Shown here: positions 47,942-56,584 of the stretch, one piece after another
Layout of the letters: the number at the start of each line of letters is the position of its first letter
How positions within the stretch are numbered: the first letter of the stretch is position 1
DNA from: Teredinibacter waterburyi
GTDB lineage: Bacteria; Pseudomonadota; Gammaproteobacteria; Pseudomonadales; Cellvibrionaceae
NCBI RefSeq assembly: GCF_001922985.1
Contig: NZ_MRUH01000169.1
Coordinates: 102,265-166,264 of the forward strand
Length of the DNA stretch: 64,000 bases
Reading direction: 5' to 3'
The notes under the pieces: model-generated
Told to the model about the DNA's origin: nothing
The model's database searches: none
What the model saw: only the letters and a program-made list of their open reading frames with translations
Made by a program: the position numbers and the translations under genes

Positions 47942-49243
47942 TTAGTCGCCGCAATCAATGCCTTTAGCTTCAATCAAGTGCTGGTAGCGGCTGTCGGTTA
48001 AGGTACGTAAAAAACATACCAGAGCTTCAACCTCCTCGGCGGATAATTTATTGCCGTCTTCCAATTCCGTTAAGGCTACCGTTTCACTAACTTCTGGCTC
48101 ACGCCAAGCCAAGCCCGTTTCTGGGTTAAGGGTGTGAACCGAATCGGTTAGGAAGTGATCGTAAAATTCAATGACGGTTTTTAAATCCCTAAATACACCG
48201 TTGTGCATGTAGGGTTCCGTTACCGCCACGTTGCGTAAGCTCGGCACTTTAAACTTGCCTACTTCGCCGCGATCGCTAACAGCGCCGTTTTCGAACAAGC
48301 CTTCGTCGATAAAGTCTTCGCCTTTGCCGTTTACTGCACGTATATCGACATTCGCGGGCACACCGATATTGTGATATTCGAAGTTGGTGAACAGCTCTTG
48401 TTTGTGGCTGTTGGCGTGTAGCTGGTGGCAGGTGGCGCAGTTGGTAAACTGCTGGGAGAAAAACAGTGCCTTACCTTGCGCCGCTTTCGATAGAGGGTCG
48501 TACTGGTATTCGCCTTTTAGCGATAAGTCGTAGAGCGAATCGAAGGGCGCGAATTCCGGTGTTTTTTCAAACTCGCCAATACTGTCGGCCATGGCGGCAT
48601 AGGCCAATTCCGTATTGTCGAATATGGTGCTGCCGTAAAGCCGTTTCAGCGCGGCAACATAGTCATCGTTTTCTTCTAGGCGCATTACCGCCGTAGCTTT
48701 GTCGGCCAGCCCCATTTCAATAGGGTTGGTTGGTGGTGCCTCGGCTTGGGCGGCAAGATTGGTGGCGCGACCATCCCAAAATTGACCGCCAACAAAGCCG
48801 GTGTAATCACCCTGTTGGCTATTAAAGCGCGCGTGACTGCTCTGCCCGAAGGGGGGGCTAAACATCGCGTAAGCGGCGCTCGGAGTATTGCGATCACCGA
48901 GGGAAAGCTCGTCGTCACCGAGCGACACTGCTGGAATTTCACCCTCGGCATTTAAACGATTGTCGATAAAGGCGTGGTCGGGGTTGTGGCAGGTGGCGCA
49001 GGACTGGCTACGATTCTCGGAGAAATTAACATCCGCAAACAACAGTGCGCCTAGCTCAGCTTTTGATGTTATGGCGCTGCCAGACGAGCTGCTAGTAGAG
49101 GAGCTGCTCGACGATGAACTGCTGCTAGAGGAACCCGAACCATTACTACTACCAGAAGTTCCGCCGCCACAACTCGCCAAAACAAATGCGCTGCTCAGTA
49201 TAAGTGGTAGGAATCGCTTGCCCTGCTTACTGCATTTTGTCAC
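47942..49243 (-). CDS. Dihaem cytochrome c peroxidase/MauG-like lipoprotein
   Basis: 433 aa. A lipoprotein signal (VLASCGGG, lipobox Cys near 25) is followed by a long poly-serine linker (about 30-57). Two CxxCH haem-c sites are seen: CATCHNPDHAF (N-terminal) and CATCHQLHAN (central). The sequence between (GDRNTPSAAYAMF, QFWDGRATNLAAQA) is typical of MauG/CcpA relatives. It is a periplasmic, membrane-anchored redox enzyme. It is divergent from the imelysin gene and shares the Fur-type site between them. Such proteins often accompany imelysins in iron loci. Confidence 0.9.
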   Translation of the reverse strand: MTKCSKQGKRFLPLILSSAFVLASCGGGTSGSSNGSGSSSSSSSSSSSSTSSSSGSAITSKAELGALLFADVNFSENRSQSCATCHNPDHAFIDNRLNAEGEIPAVSLGDDELSLGDRNTPSAAYAMFSPPFGQSSHARFNSQQGDYTGFVGGQFWDGRATNLAAQAEAPPTNPIEMGLADKATAVMRLEENDDYVAALKRLYGSTIFDNTELAYAAMADSIGEFEKTPEFAPFDSLYDLSLKGEYQYDPLSKAAQGKALFFSQQFTNCATCHQLHANSHKQELFTNFEYHNIGVPANVDIRAVNGKGEDFIDEGLFENGAVSDRGEVGKFKVPSLRNVAVTEPYMHNGVFRDLKTVIEFYDHFLTDSVHTLNPETGLAWREPEVSETVALTELEDGNKLSAEEVEALVCFLRTLTDSRYQHLIEAKGIDCGD

Positions 49244-49340
49244 CGGAACACCCGCCTGTTAATCACCTAGTATTTGTGAGGAAAAGCACTTTATCACAAG
49301 CATCACATATAGTTAACAATAATCGTTCTCGTAAGTAGTT

Positions 49341-49366
49341 GATAGTAATTATCATTTAGATTATGA
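49341..49366. promoter_or_regulatory. Fur box between divergent iron genes
   Basis: GATAGTAATTATCATTTAGATTATG fits consecutive NATWAT-type hexamers (GATAGT, AATTAT, CATTTA, GATTAT), the pattern of Fur boxes. It lies about 100 bases before the imelysin ATG and about 100 bases from the dihaem gene on the other strand. It should repress both under iron-replete conditions. Confidence 0.7.
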
Positions 49367-49445
49367 TCTCCACCACTAATCTTGGCTTCAAACTTTGGCC
49401 CCAATGCCTGTATTCAGGTGTTCTTATGTTAAGTGGAACTTCGTT

Positions 49446-50930
49446 ATGACCCTTTTTGTTGATCTGCATAAAAGCGCTACTCGCGCAGTTTTCGGCATTG
49501 CTCTCACCTCACTGTTAGCGGCTTGTGGCGGTGGCGGCTCTTCTTCTAGCTCAGATGGAGGCTCGTCATCTAGCTCTTCTTCATCGTCCAGTTCCAGCTC
49601 GTCCGGTGCGATGCTTAATATCGACAATGTACGCAAGGTGTTAAACACCAACGCAGACATTGCTTTAGCCGTTTATAGTGACGCGGTCGATACTGCAGTT
49701 GAATTGCAAACAGCTATTGCGACTTTTAAAGCCGAGGCAACACAAGATAATTTGGATGCCGCCAAGCGGGCGTGGTTGGTCGCGCGCGAGCCCTACGGTC
49801 AGAGTGAGGTTTACCGCTTTCGTTTAAGCCCTATCGATTCTACCGATTACCAAAGTGAAGACGGCCCGGAAGGCGATATTAATGCTTGGCCGTTGGGTGA
49901 AGCCTTAATCGACTATGTTACCACCGGTACCGATTTTGGTGATGACCAAGTAGGTGTGAGCGAGCACGCTACTGGTGTGAATTACCCAACTGAAAATATT
50001 ATTAACTCAAGTGTTACCATTGATACCAGCTTAATTGCCAACACAGCAACTGCAGGTGACGAGCACGATGTTATTGCCGGTTACCACGCCATAGAATTTA
50101 TGTTGTGGGGGCAGGACTTAAACAATGACGGCAGCGCAAATACCGAATCCGATCGTGAGTTATCGTCCGGCGGCAACCTGCTAAATTCTGGCGGGCATCG
50201 ACCGCTAACCGATTTCACTACCGACCAGTACGCGGCGCGTCGTTTTCAATACCTTGAAGTTGTAGCCGAAAAATTGGTGGCAGATTTAACCAGTGTGCGC
50301 GACGGTTGGGTTGCCGGCGCTAGTTATCGCAGCGCCTTTACGACTATCGAAAACGAAACCGAAGCGAAAGCGAAGTTGGCCGAAATTCTTACCGGTATGG
50401 GCACCTTGTCTGAAGGTGAGCTAGCGGGTGAGCGTATGCAAATCGCGTTTAGTTCGAACTCCCAAGAAGATGAGCATTCATGCTTTTCGGATAATACCCA
50501 CCGCGATGTGTGGCTAAATGCTGAAGGTGTAAGTAATAGTTACTACGGTGATTATACTGGCTACGATAGCACCCTCGACGGCATTGATAATACAACCGAT
50601 CGTGCGGTTAACGGCTATGGTTTAGATGACTATCTACTCGATGCAGGTTTAACCGATCTTGCCGATTCTGTGGCGGCGGCACTTAGTACCACTGCAACTC
50701 ACTATACCGAGATTGATTATTCAGCGCGGGTAGACGGCAAGCCATTTGATGTTTTGATCATGGACGAAAACCGCAATGCGGCTAACCCCATATACAAAAC
50801 GATTATCGCCTTGAATGCACAGTCGACACTTATTGCGGAAGTAGCTAATACCTTAGATGTTGGTGTGGCTGTGGTAGATGGTGATGCTTCTAGTTGTGAT
50901 ACTACTCAGCCGGGTAATAGTTGCGACTAA
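49446..50930 (+). CDS. Imelysin-family (M75) lipoprotein
   Basis: 494 aa from ATG 49446; an upstream ATG at 49395 would spoil the signal peptide. The lipobox LLAACGGG is followed by a Ser-rich linker. The imelysin domain shows AWLVAREPYGQSEVYRF (near 105) and the GYHAIEFMLWGQDLN motif with the His-x-x-Glu pair near 215. Imelysins (IrpA/IcmP) are periplasmic proteins in iron uptake loci; the peptidase activity is doubtful. It opens the plus-strand iron operon behind the Fur box. Confidence 0.9.
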   Translation: MTLFVDLHKSATRAVFGIALTSLLAACGGGGSSSSSDGGSSSSSSSSSSSSSSGAMLNIDNVRKVLNTNADIALAVYSDAVDTAVELQTAIATFKAEATQDNLDAAKRAWLVAREPYGQSEVYRFRLSPIDSTDYQSEDGPEGDINAWPLGEALIDYVTTGTDFGDDQVGVSEHATGVNYPTENIINSSVTIDTSLIANTATAGDEHDVIAGYHAIEFMLWGQDLNNDGSANTESDRELSSGGNLLNSGGHRPLTDFTTDQYAARRFQYLEVVAEKLVADLTSVRDGWVAGASYRSAFTTIENETEAKAKLAEILTGMGTLSEGELAGERMQIAFSSNSQEDEHSCFSDNTHRDVWLNAEGVSNSYYGDYTGYDSTLDGIDNTTDRAVNGYGLDDYLLDAGLTDLADSVAAALSTTATHYTEIDYSARVDGKPFDVLIMDENRNAANPIYKTIIALNAQSTLIAEVANTLDVGVAVVDGDASSCDTTQPGNSCD

Positions 50931-50991
50931 CTTAGTTGGTTGAGACGTTAATATGTCTAACCCGAAATGTATGTTCAACCCGATGTAGTTT

Positions 50992-52608
50992 ATGGGCAAA
51001 AAATATCGTTTCGTAACCTTTGTAAAAAAGCCGGTTTTTACCCGGCTTTTTGCGTTTTTGTTTGTATTGCTTGCCAGTTTAAGTTACGCAATATTTTTAC
51101 TCGGTTGCGATCCTTATAACTCCCCCGTAGGTAGCCGCTTTGATGTGCCCGCACCAACTAAGGCCGAGCTTTTACCTGCAGGAGCGGCGACCATCATGGG
51201 GCAGGCTTTTCCGCGCTTTGATCAGGCGGCAGCCAACCTACCGCAAGCGCTCAAGGCGAATTTTTTCGCCGGGAAAGCGCTCGCCGAACAACCTTGGATA
51301 AAAGCCCCAGCAACTACCAACGCGCGCGATGGTCTCGGCCCAATCTACAACGCACGCAGCTGTTTGGCCTGTCATATCCAAGGCGGTCGTGGAATTATTC
51401 CGGCCAACGATGGCGCCGACTTGGTTAGTGCTATTGTCCGATTAAGCGTCGCGTCGCCGTCTGCAAATGAAATGCAGTTTGTCGAAATTGGCGTATGGCC
51501 AGAGCCTCGCTACGGCGATCAACTGCAAACCCAGTCGACCGCCTTGGCGCATCAACTTGGAAAAATTAAAAACCCGCAACAGGGTTACGAGCCCAGTGCC
51601 GGAGAAGTACTGCCCGAGGCTTACGTCAGTGTCGATTGGTTAAATGAGCAATTTGTTTACCCCGACAAGACCGCAGTGCAATTGCGTCGCCCCAAGTTAA
51701 ACTTTAGCTTTATGGGCTATGGCGAATTTGCCGAGGGCGTACAAATAAGCCTACGCAATGCGCCGGCCATTCACGGCATGGGTTTGTTGGAATTAATAGA
51801 CCAGTACGATATAAATCGCTGGGCAGATCCAAGTGATAATAATCGCGATGGTATTTCGGGTCGAATCAATCAAGTGTGGGATTCGGTGCTACATACCCGA
51901 CGCCCTGGGCGTTTTGGCCACAAAGCAAACCGACCAAATGTGGCCAGTGCGGTTGCCGCGGCCTTTGTCAATGATGTCGGTATTACCAACCCTATTTTTC
52001 CGCAGCAGCCCTGTACCGAATACCAATTAAATTGCCTGCAGCAAATTCACGGCGCGGCAAATCCGTCTGTAAACAAGAATCAACTGGAGCGCACTTCGGG
52101 TAAAACGAATGATGACGATGCGGTTGAACTACCACAACATCTTTTAGAACTCGTGATAAATTTTAATCGCAATCTCGGAGTGCCCCAGCGACGTGATGCA
52201 ACGAGTGAAAGCGTTTTGGCTGGGCGCGAACACTTTTATAGATTGGGGTGTGCGGCTTGTCATAGACCGAGTTATACCACGCAAAAAAGTGCCGATTTTC
52301 CGCATTTGTCTGAACAGATTATTTGGCCCTATACGGATTTATTGCTCCACGATATGGGCCCAGAATTGGCCGATGGCCGACCCGACTTTCTCGCCAGCGG
52401 TAGCGAGTGGCGCACACCACCTTTGTGGGGCTTAGGCTTAAGCGAACAGGTTAACGGCAGTAACAACCTACTACACGATGGCCGCGCGCAATCGGTAGAA
52501 GAGGCCATTCTTTGGCATGGTGGCGAAGCCGCTGTGGCACGGGATCGCTTCGTGCACATGTCGGCAACCGCTCGGGCAAGCTTAATTGCTTTTGTAAATT
52601 CACTTTAA
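50992..52608 (+). CDS. Dihaem thiol-oxidoreductase-type protein (DUF1111)
   Basis: 538 aa with an N-terminal lipoprotein-like signal (LFAFLFVLLASLSYAIFLLGC). Two haem-c sites: CLACHIQGGRG and CAACHRPSYTT. The rest (AIHGMGLLELI, DNNRDGISGRIN, RFGHKANRPNV) is the DUF1111 pattern found with imelysins. A terminator-like hairpin with a T-run lies inside codons 11-20 of this frame (51025-51051). Either it attenuates expression or the real start is later, though no better start is visible. Confidence 0.88.
   Translation: MGKKYRFVTFVKKPVFTRLFAFLFVLLASLSYAIFLLGCDPYNSPVGSRFDVPAPTKAELLPAGAATIMGQAFPRFDQAAANLPQALKANFFAGKALAEQPWIKAPATTNARDGLGPIYNARSCLACHIQGGRGIIPANDGADLVSAIVRLSVASPSANEMQFVEIGVWPEPRYGDQLQTQSTALAHQLGKIKNPQQGYEPSAGEVLPEAYVSVDWLNEQFVYPDKTAVQLRRPKLNFSFMGYGEFAEGVQISLRNAPAIHGMGLLELIDQYDINRWADPSDNNRDGISGRINQVWDSVLHTRRPGRFGHKANRPNVASAVAAAFVNDVGITNPIFPQQPCTEYQLNCLQQIHGAANPSVNKNQLERTSGKTNDDDAVELPQHLLELVINFNRNLGVPQRRDATSESVLAGREHFYRLGCAACHRPSYTTQKSADFPHLSEQIIWPYTDLLLHDMGPELADGRPDFLASGSEWRTPPLWGLGLSEQVNGSNNLLHDGRAQSVEEAILWHGGEAAVARDRFVHMSATARASLIAFVNSL
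51025..51051 (+). terminator. Terminator-like hairpin inside the signal-peptide codons
   Basis: Perfect 10-base arms AAAAAGCCGG and CCGGCTTTTT with a 7-base loop, then GCGTTTTTG. It has the form of a rho-independent terminator for the imelysin gene 95 bases upstream, but it lies inside the next coding frame. It could attenuate the downstream genes of the iron operon. Confidence 0.6.
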
Positions 52609-52619
52609 AATTACACACT

Positions 52620-53807
52620 ATGATATTCAGTCGAAAAAAAATCGCGGGTCTTGATCTTGCTCGGCGCCGTTATCTTGCGGGTAGCAGCGCGTGGCTGGTG
52701 AGTTTGCCTTTTACGGCGAGTCACAGTTTCGCAAATGCCAACACCGGTGTGCATAAAAAGATAGGGTTTGACGATTGCTGGGTGTCGGCTCAGGGCGATA
52801 GCCCTGCAACCTACGGCACGGCTTGGCTAAACAGTCGCGACCAAATGATACAAATCGCGAACAGTGGCTTTCGTGGTCACGACTGTGTTGCCCTGGCAAA
52901 TAAAGACAACCACGTGTTGATGATTGCGCGTCGCCCCGGTCGAACTGCGACGGAATTAAATATATTGTCCGGCGCGCAGAGTGCGCAATTTAGTTGCCCT
53001 GAAAATCGTCAGTTTGAAGGTCACGCCTGTTGTAGCGGGGATGGTCGGATGTTGTACACAACAGAAACCGATCGCTACAGTGGAGAGGGCTATATCGGTG
53101 TCTATCGCAGTTCCGATTACCATCGTATTGGTGAGTACCCAAGTGGTGGCATTGGCCCTCATCAATTAAAACTTATGCCAGATTTAACCACGCTGGTGGT
53201 GGCCAATGGCGGTATGCGCGGCAAAGCCAATAGCGAAACCTGGTTGCCGACAAATTTGGATAGCATGCAGTCGAGCCTAGCCTACTTAAACGCTGCAACC
53301 GGCGAGTTGCTGGAGCAGCGTTTTTTAGCGGAAGAAAAAGCCAGTATCCGTCACCTAGATGTTACCGCCGAAGGGGTTGTTGTCGTGGGGTTACAGGTAC
53401 AGCGCAGCGCAATGACGAGCGATAAAATCGTCGCGCTCGGTGCAGTGCATCGACGTGACAGTGAACTTAAATTGTTAACGGCCCCCGATATCCTCTGGCA
53501 AAATATGCGCGACTACGTTGGCAGTGTCGCAGTCAACAATCAGTTTAATCGTTTGGTTTTAACCAGTCCGCGCGGTAATGTAGCGGCGTTTTGGGAGATC
53601 GAATCTGGCGAGCTTGCGGGCTACCTCAGCTTGCATGATGTGTGTGGGGCGGCCATGACTGCAGACCAAAGTGAATGCGTACTCTCTAACTCCAGCGGCG
53701 CGTTGCGTTTTATAAATATGGCGAATTTGCAAGAACAGCGCGCTAAGCGCCTAGCGTTCGAACAGTTACGTTGGGATAACCATTTGGTTAATGTAAGTGC
53801 TCGTTAG
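52620..53807 (+). CDS. DUF1513 periplasmic beta-propeller-like protein
   Basis: 395 aa from ATG 52620, 11 bases after the previous stop; a longer frame from 52512 is rejected. A signal with an arginine-rich front (RRRYLAGSSAWLVSL) could be Tat-like. Repeated blade-like segments (GHACCSGDGRMLYTTE, GIGPHQLKLMPDLTTLVVANGG) match DUF1513, which recurs next to imelysins and DUF1111 proteins. Function is unknown; the locus points to iron acquisition. Confidence 0.85.
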   Translation: MIFSRKKIAGLDLARRRYLAGSSAWLVSLPFTASHSFANANTGVHKKIGFDDCWVSAQGDSPATYGTAWLNSRDQMIQIANSGFRGHDCVALANKDNHVLMIARRPGRTATELNILSGAQSAQFSCPENRQFEGHACCSGDGRMLYTTETDRYSGEGYIGVYRSSDYHRIGEYPSGGIGPHQLKLMPDLTTLVVANGGMRGKANSETWLPTNLDSMQSSLAYLNAATGELLEQRFLAEEKASIRHLDVTAEGVVVVGLQVQRSAMTSDKIVALGAVHRRDSELKLLTAPDILWQNMRDYVGSVAVNNQFNRLVLTSPRGNVAAFWEIESGELAGYLSLHDVCGAAMTADQSECVLSNSSGALRFINMANLQEQRAKRLAFEQLRWDNHLVNVSAR

Positions 53808-53890
53808 CGGGGCGTTAGATGGGCACAATTGAATTTAATATGCTCGATCTCATTGGTCGACGAATAAATATATCCACAGGGGTGGTGTAG

Positions 53891-55012
53891 ATGCAGTTTA
53901 GAAAAGTGAGTAGTGGCTACCGTTTAGTAGTTCTGACGGTATTGTCGGGCGTGTTACTGGCCAGTTGCGGCGGTTCGCGCGGCAACGATCCGGTGGTGGC
54001 GAATCAGGCTAGCCTCGATGAAACCTTAGTAAGAATAACCGAGAAAACCCTAGTGCCAGCGGTTAATAATTTTGCTGGTGCTGCTGCTCAGTTCGATGCA
54101 ACGGTTGCCGATTACTGCGCGGCGCCAAGCGAAGCGGTATTGATTGCACTGCAGGATAATTGGCGGCAACTGGCGTCTAGCTGGTATCGCGTTATCCCCT
54201 ATAACTTTGGCCCGCTTAACGATGATGTGGTCTTCCCCGAATATATTCAGTTCGACTCGCTGCGGTTGCGCGGCACTAACTACCGGGCAACGGTTCGCAC
54301 ACAGGTAACCCAAAATATTCAGGCAGAATACGCGTTAGATGAAGCTTATTTTGCATCGCAAGCCTTTCAGAAGATGGGTTTGTTAGCGCTCGAAGTGTTG
54401 GTTTTCGAAACCTCGGGTTTAGCGGATGGCGAAACGATCAGCCCGGCTGAACCGACCAGTGCGAATATCAATTTTGATTATTTTCTATACCCGCGCAAGT
54501 GCGAGATGTTAATAGGCGTGTCGCAACAGTTTACCGCGCGCGCCGAAGCAGTTCAGCAAGGTTGGACTACGCAGTATAAAAATAGCGGCAGTAGCTATGC
54601 TCAGCTTTTTGCTAGCAATAATTTAGATGCGGGAACCGATAACATCACGGTACTGCTTACTAGCGTGCAGGAGTTTTTAGACTATTTAAAACAGCGTAAT
54701 GTGGTAGCCATTGCGGCGCAGTCGTCGGGTTACGCTTGGACTTTGTTAGAGCAAAGTATTGATGAGATAGACGGCTTATTAAATGGGAGCCGCACAGACA
54801 GCTTTAATATATTCGCCATTATGACGGCCGCAGGTTACACCCAGCCAGTGGCAACGGTGCGCGAAAATATCGCTTTTGCACGAGCCAGCATCGCAAACAA
54901 AAATGCTATCGACTTAGGTGTTGCCTTGGCGTTACTAGACGGTAATTTTAAACGTGAAATACCCGATAGCCTCGATGTGGAATTGGGAATCAACTTTACT
55001 GACGGCGACTAA
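53891..55012 (+). CDS. Second imelysin-family lipoprotein
   Basis: 373 aa. Lipobox LLASCGGS near residue 27, no poly-serine linker. The imelysin pattern is seen in LQDNWRQLASSWYRV (near 85) and GLLALEVLVFE (near 158), where the usual HAIEFLLW His is replaced by Leu. It is thus a diverged paralogue of the first imelysin. It follows the DUF1513 gene by about 80 bases in the same operon. Confidence 0.85.
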   Translation: MQFRKVSSGYRLVVLTVLSGVLLASCGGSRGNDPVVANQASLDETLVRITEKTLVPAVNNFAGAAAQFDATVADYCAAPSEAVLIALQDNWRQLASSWYRVIPYNFGPLNDDVVFPEYIQFDSLRLRGTNYRATVRTQVTQNIQAEYALDEAYFASQAFQKMGLLALEVLVFETSGLADGETISPAEPTSANINFDYFLYPRKCEMLIGVSQQFTARAEAVQQGWTTQYKNSGSSYAQLFASNNLDAGTDNITVLLTSVQEFLDYLKQRNVVAIAAQSSGYAWTLLEQSIDEIDGLLNGSRTDSFNIFAIMTAAGYTQPVATVRENIAFARASIANKNAIDLGVALALLDGNFKREIPDSLDVELGINFTDGD

Positions 55013-55097
55013 TGCCAGCGGCAGTCAAGGTCGACGGCCAGAGCGTCTATTCACGAAATTATAATTTTTAAATTGCACATAATCACAGGACCAGAAC

Positions 55098-56330
55098 ATG
55101 AATTTCTCCCCAAAACATATCTTGCTGCCATTTACCTTTAGCGTGGCAGGCGCGGCACTGGCTTCGTTTAGTTATGCTGCAGAAACCCCACCGCCGGAAG
55201 TCGAGGTGCGGGAAAAGCAAACGGTCGAAGCATTACAGCAGCGTATCGAAGAGCTAGAAATAACCCTAAACGAGCGCTTAGAATCCTTGGCAGATGCAGT
55301 AGAAGCTAATCCGTCAGCCGAGGCAGTCAGTAGCAATCGTGTGCATATTGGTGGCTACGGTGAAATGCATTACAACAACCTCAGCATAGAAACCAATAGC
55401 GAAACCCCAGACCAAGACTTTCGCCAGTTAGAACTACACCGCATGGTGTTGTTTATTGGTTACGAATTTAACGATTGGGCGCGCTTTATTACTGAATTCG
55501 AAGTGGAGCATGTTTTGGTTAGCGATGGCGCGCGCGGCGCAGTTGAAATCGAGCAGGCCTATGTCGAATTAGACCTACAAAAAAACATGCATCTAAAAAC
55601 CGGTGTGCTACTTGCGCCCTTGGGCATCATTAACGAAACCCACGAACCGCCAACCTTTTATGGTGTTGAGCGCCCCATCATCGAAACCACCATAATTCCA
55701 ACCACCTGGTATGGTGCCGGTGCAAGCCTAAAACAGAGTTTCGATAACGGCGTAACCTACGATTTGATGATTTCGGAAGGTCTCAAAACCGACGACCCAA
55801 CCTCTAACCCTAATGCCGAGCCATTTAATTTAAAGCAGGGTAAGCAAAAAGCGTCGTTCGCCGCCGCCTACGATATGGCGGTAACAGCACGTGTTGCCTA
55901 CCGTGGTATTAAAGGGCTAGAGCTTTCAGGTTATACCCAATATCAGCCAGATCTCGACCAAAGTGCCGAAATCTCCTATGCCGATGCAGCCACTCTTGTT
56001 GGCGGCCACGCAATCTACCAGTGGGATCAGTTCACCGCCAAGGCGCTTTATGCGCGCTGGCAGCTGGACGGCGATGCCGCGGCAGACGCCGGTAAAGACG
56101 TACAAGATGGCGGCTATATAGAGTTGGCCTGGAAGCCGGCTGAACGCTGGGGCCTGTTCGCGCGTCAAAGTGAGTGGTCACAAACAGAAGGTGAGAGCAA
56201 CAGCCAAACCGACATCGGCGTGAGCTTTTTGCCGCTGGAAGATGTTGTCTTCAAGGCCGACTACCAATTCCAAAGTGGCGACACTCAGGAAACCCAAGGC
56301 TTTAACCTAGGCGTTGGCTACCAGTTTTAG
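55098..56330 (+). CDS. Outer membrane porin
   Basis: 410 aa. A signal peptide (cleavage near SYAA) is followed by a short coiled coil (VEALQQRIEELEITLNERLESL) and then an alternating beta-barrel pattern that ends in a C-terminal Phe (GYQF), as outer membrane barrels do. It resembles OprP/OprO-type or phosphate-selective porins with coiled-coil N-termini. As the last gene of the Fur-associated operon, it may import an iron-related solute; this is inference. Confidence 0.82.
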   Translation: MNFSPKHILLPFTFSVAGAALASFSYAAETPPPEVEVREKQTVEALQQRIEELEITLNERLESLADAVEANPSAEAVSSNRVHIGGYGEMHYNNLSIETNSETPDQDFRQLELHRMVLFIGYEFNDWARFITEFEVEHVLVSDGARGAVEIEQAYVELDLQKNMHLKTGVLLAPLGIINETHEPPTFYGVERPIIETTIIPTTWYGAGASLKQSFDNGVTYDLMISEGLKTDDPTSNPNAEPFNLKQGKQKASFAAAYDMAVTARVAYRGIKGLELSGYTQYQPDLDQSAEISYADAATLVGGHAIYQWDQFTAKALYARWQLDGDAAADAGKDVQDGGYIELAWKPAERWGLFARQSEWSQTEGESNSQTDIGVSFLPLEDVVFKADYQFQSGDTQETQGFNLGVGYQF

Positions 56331-56369
56331 ATCATCCCCCCGCCTCTAGTTATTGCTAGAGGTACTAAA

Positions 56370-56396
56370 AACAGCAGGCTGAAATAGCCTGCTGTT
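56370..56396. terminator. Terminator after the porin gene
   Basis: Perfect 11-base arms AACAGCAGGCT and AGCCTGCTGTT with a 5-base loop. An adjacent smaller repeat (CCTCTAG/CTAGAGG, 56343-56362) precedes it. It ends the iron operon, although the downstream T-run is weak. Confidence 0.65.
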
Positions 56397-56584
56397 CTGC
56401 TTGATACTGCTCATAGCGATAATATCTAAAAATAGCTATTGCCCTACATCTTGAAACGATTAAACTATTCGCCACTACATATAGTGCTATTAGCCCAATT
56501 CGCCTTGTTTTGTCCTCAGCGATTTCAGACTTGCCTACACAGCCATTGCAAGAAAAGTGAACACTTACCAACAGGTGTACGGAT

